DNA from: an uncultured Clostridia bacterium
GTDB lineage: Bacteria; Bacillota; Clostridia; TANB77; CAG-508
Assembly: GCA_944391855.1 (NCBI GenBank)
Contig: CALXVB010000006.1
Span: 1-62,079 of the forward strand
DNA: 62,079 nt
Direction: 5' to 3'
A program made the translations under genes and the position numbers. Every line of letters begins with the position of its first letter. The first letter of the stretch is position 1. Below the pieces are notes generated by a model. It worked only from the letters and a program-made list of their open reading frames with translations, made no database searches and had not been told where the DNA came from. Positions 61,442 to 62,079 of the stretch are shown here, piece by piece.

Positions 61442-62079
61442 CTATCCTACTTTTTTCTCATAACTTTTTCTAGCACATATAAAATTTAATTTTTCTTTCA
61501 TTTCTTGTAGTGGTTTAAAATTGAAATAAATATCAACTTGCTTGTCGCTATGAATTTCAATTTTTTCTATAAATTCTCTAATTATTTCTTTTGTTGGTTT
61601 CTCCATATTAAGAAATTCTTCTATCAAATTATCTAATCTATTATCATTTTTTGTCTTATCACTTTCTCCAGATAGTTCTTTTTCAAGCTCTTTGATGTTT
61701 TGTTCATATCCTTTTACAATCTCTTTTATTCTATTAGCATTTTTCATATATTCGTCAAGTGTGATAATTCCTGCCAGTCTGTCATCATACATTACTTCCA
61801 ACTTTCTAGTTTCATTGTTTATTGCTTGTTTAAAAGATTCTATTTGCTTTTTTATATCAAACTCTTTACATTGTTTTGTTTTAGTTTGTTTTGCTATTTC
61901 TTCTAGTTTTTTCGTATTTGTGTATTCCTTGCAAACTTTTCTTAAAACTTCTAACATTTGTTCTTCAAAAACTTGATAATTAAAATTGTGTGGTGAACAT
62001 ATATCAAATTTTCCAAACCTTCCATATCTTTGGCATCTACCATAAATATTTCCGTTTTTATCTGGACTTCTTATTCCAA
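61442..62079 (-). CDS. large serine recombinase, C-terminal part (cut by window edge)
   Basis: About 212 residues, open to the right window edge. The visible part is the C-terminus of a large serine recombinase: a recombinase/zinc-ribbon-side segment with Cys ('YGRCQRYGRFGKFDICSPH'), then a long coiled coil rich in Lys/Glu ('KNANRIKEIVKGYEQNIKE') and a terminal strand region ('IREFIEKIEIHSDKQVDIYF'). Such enzymes integrate and excise phages and conjugative elements. The stop codon abuts the interrupted GH94 gene, as expected when int lies at the end of its element. The catalytic Ser domain is outside the window. Confidence 0.85.
   Translation of the reverse strand, partial: GIRSPDKNGNIYGRCQRYGRFGKFDICSPHNFNYQVFEEQMLEVLRKVCKEYTNTKKLEEIAKQTKTKQCKEFDIKKQIESFKQAINNETRKLEVMYDDRLAGIITLDEYMKNANRIKEIVKGYEQNIKELEKELSGESDKTKNDNRLDNLIEEFLNMEKPTKEIIREFIEKIEIHSDKQVDIYFNFKPLQEMKEKLNFICARKSYEKKVG

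Overview
The window looks like a chromosome segment of an AT-rich, anaerobic, Gram-positive bacterium of the Clostridia (Firmicutes). Support comes from very low GC, AGGAGG-type ribosome binding sites with occasional TTG/GTG starts, TTGACA/TATAAT promoters, clostridial-type proteins (a four-subunit pyruvate:ferredoxin oxidoreductase, bifunctional AdhE, AddB, RicT, LtaS-like, MinD/MinE, an LPxTG-anchored protein) and no outer-membrane genes. I saw no rRNA, tRNA or CRISPR array.

Layout. 1-6.5 kb: truncated adhE, a guanine-deaminase-like gene, leuS, a small membrane protein and a HEFIH metalloprotease. 6.5-12.7 kb (mostly minus strand): a GltD-like flavoprotein, a Nudix hydrolase, family-4 uracil-DNA glycosylase, an IS110-family insertion with a candidate bridge RNA, an S66 peptidase and pgeF. 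12.7-23.3 kb (minus): addB, an LtaS-like enzyme, 8-oxoguanine glycosylase, a YitT-family protein, an Elp3-like radical SAM protein, rnc, acpP and plsX. 23.6-28.1 kb: a complete diversity-generating retroelement (DGR). 28.4-36.3 kb: an M23 peptidase, a Ca2+-type P-ATPase and smc. 36.5-44.3 kb: a decayed membrane-protein gene, a BspA-like LPxTG surface protein, two regulators or signalling proteins (XRE, HD-GYP), an MtaD-like amidohydrolase, a long gene-free stretch with a candidate ncRNA, a MazF without a visible antitoxin, and dusB. 44.4-48 kb: rodA, minE, minD and a glycine-rich pilin-like surface protein. 48.2-52.4 kb (plus): lepB-holB-ricT-ferredoxin, a small membrane protein and lgt. 52.4-62 kb (minus): porCDAB, a duplicated-domain membrane protein, a two-component system, small membrane proteins, a GH94 gene cut by a large serine recombinase, and the window edge.

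The main discovery is the DGR. A reverse transcriptase with the IGNYTSQ and YMDD motifs, an Avd-like helical protein, a 143-bp template repeat (TR, 25386-25528) and a matching variable repeat (VR, 25720-25862) lie together. The VR forms the C-terminal codons of a 519-aa protein that begins with a type IV pilin-like leader. Aligned by eye, TR and VR differ at 24 positions. All 24 fall on adenines of the TR coding strand (24 of 48 adenines); none falls on G, C or T. A MutS-domain-I-like protein and a divergent XRE regulator sit beside the cassette. The inferred system makes a hypervariable, probably pilus- or surface-displayed ligand-binding protein.

A second signal is a family of paired REP-like palindromes at four loci (6.4, 32.5, 40.4, 52.3 kb). 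They share a core (GGGACACAC or GGGGACGGGC), but their inverted arms differ at each locus while staying complementary. Two of them form the 3' coding ends of genes. Related large foldback structures lie between smc and the ATPase gene and inside the por operon.
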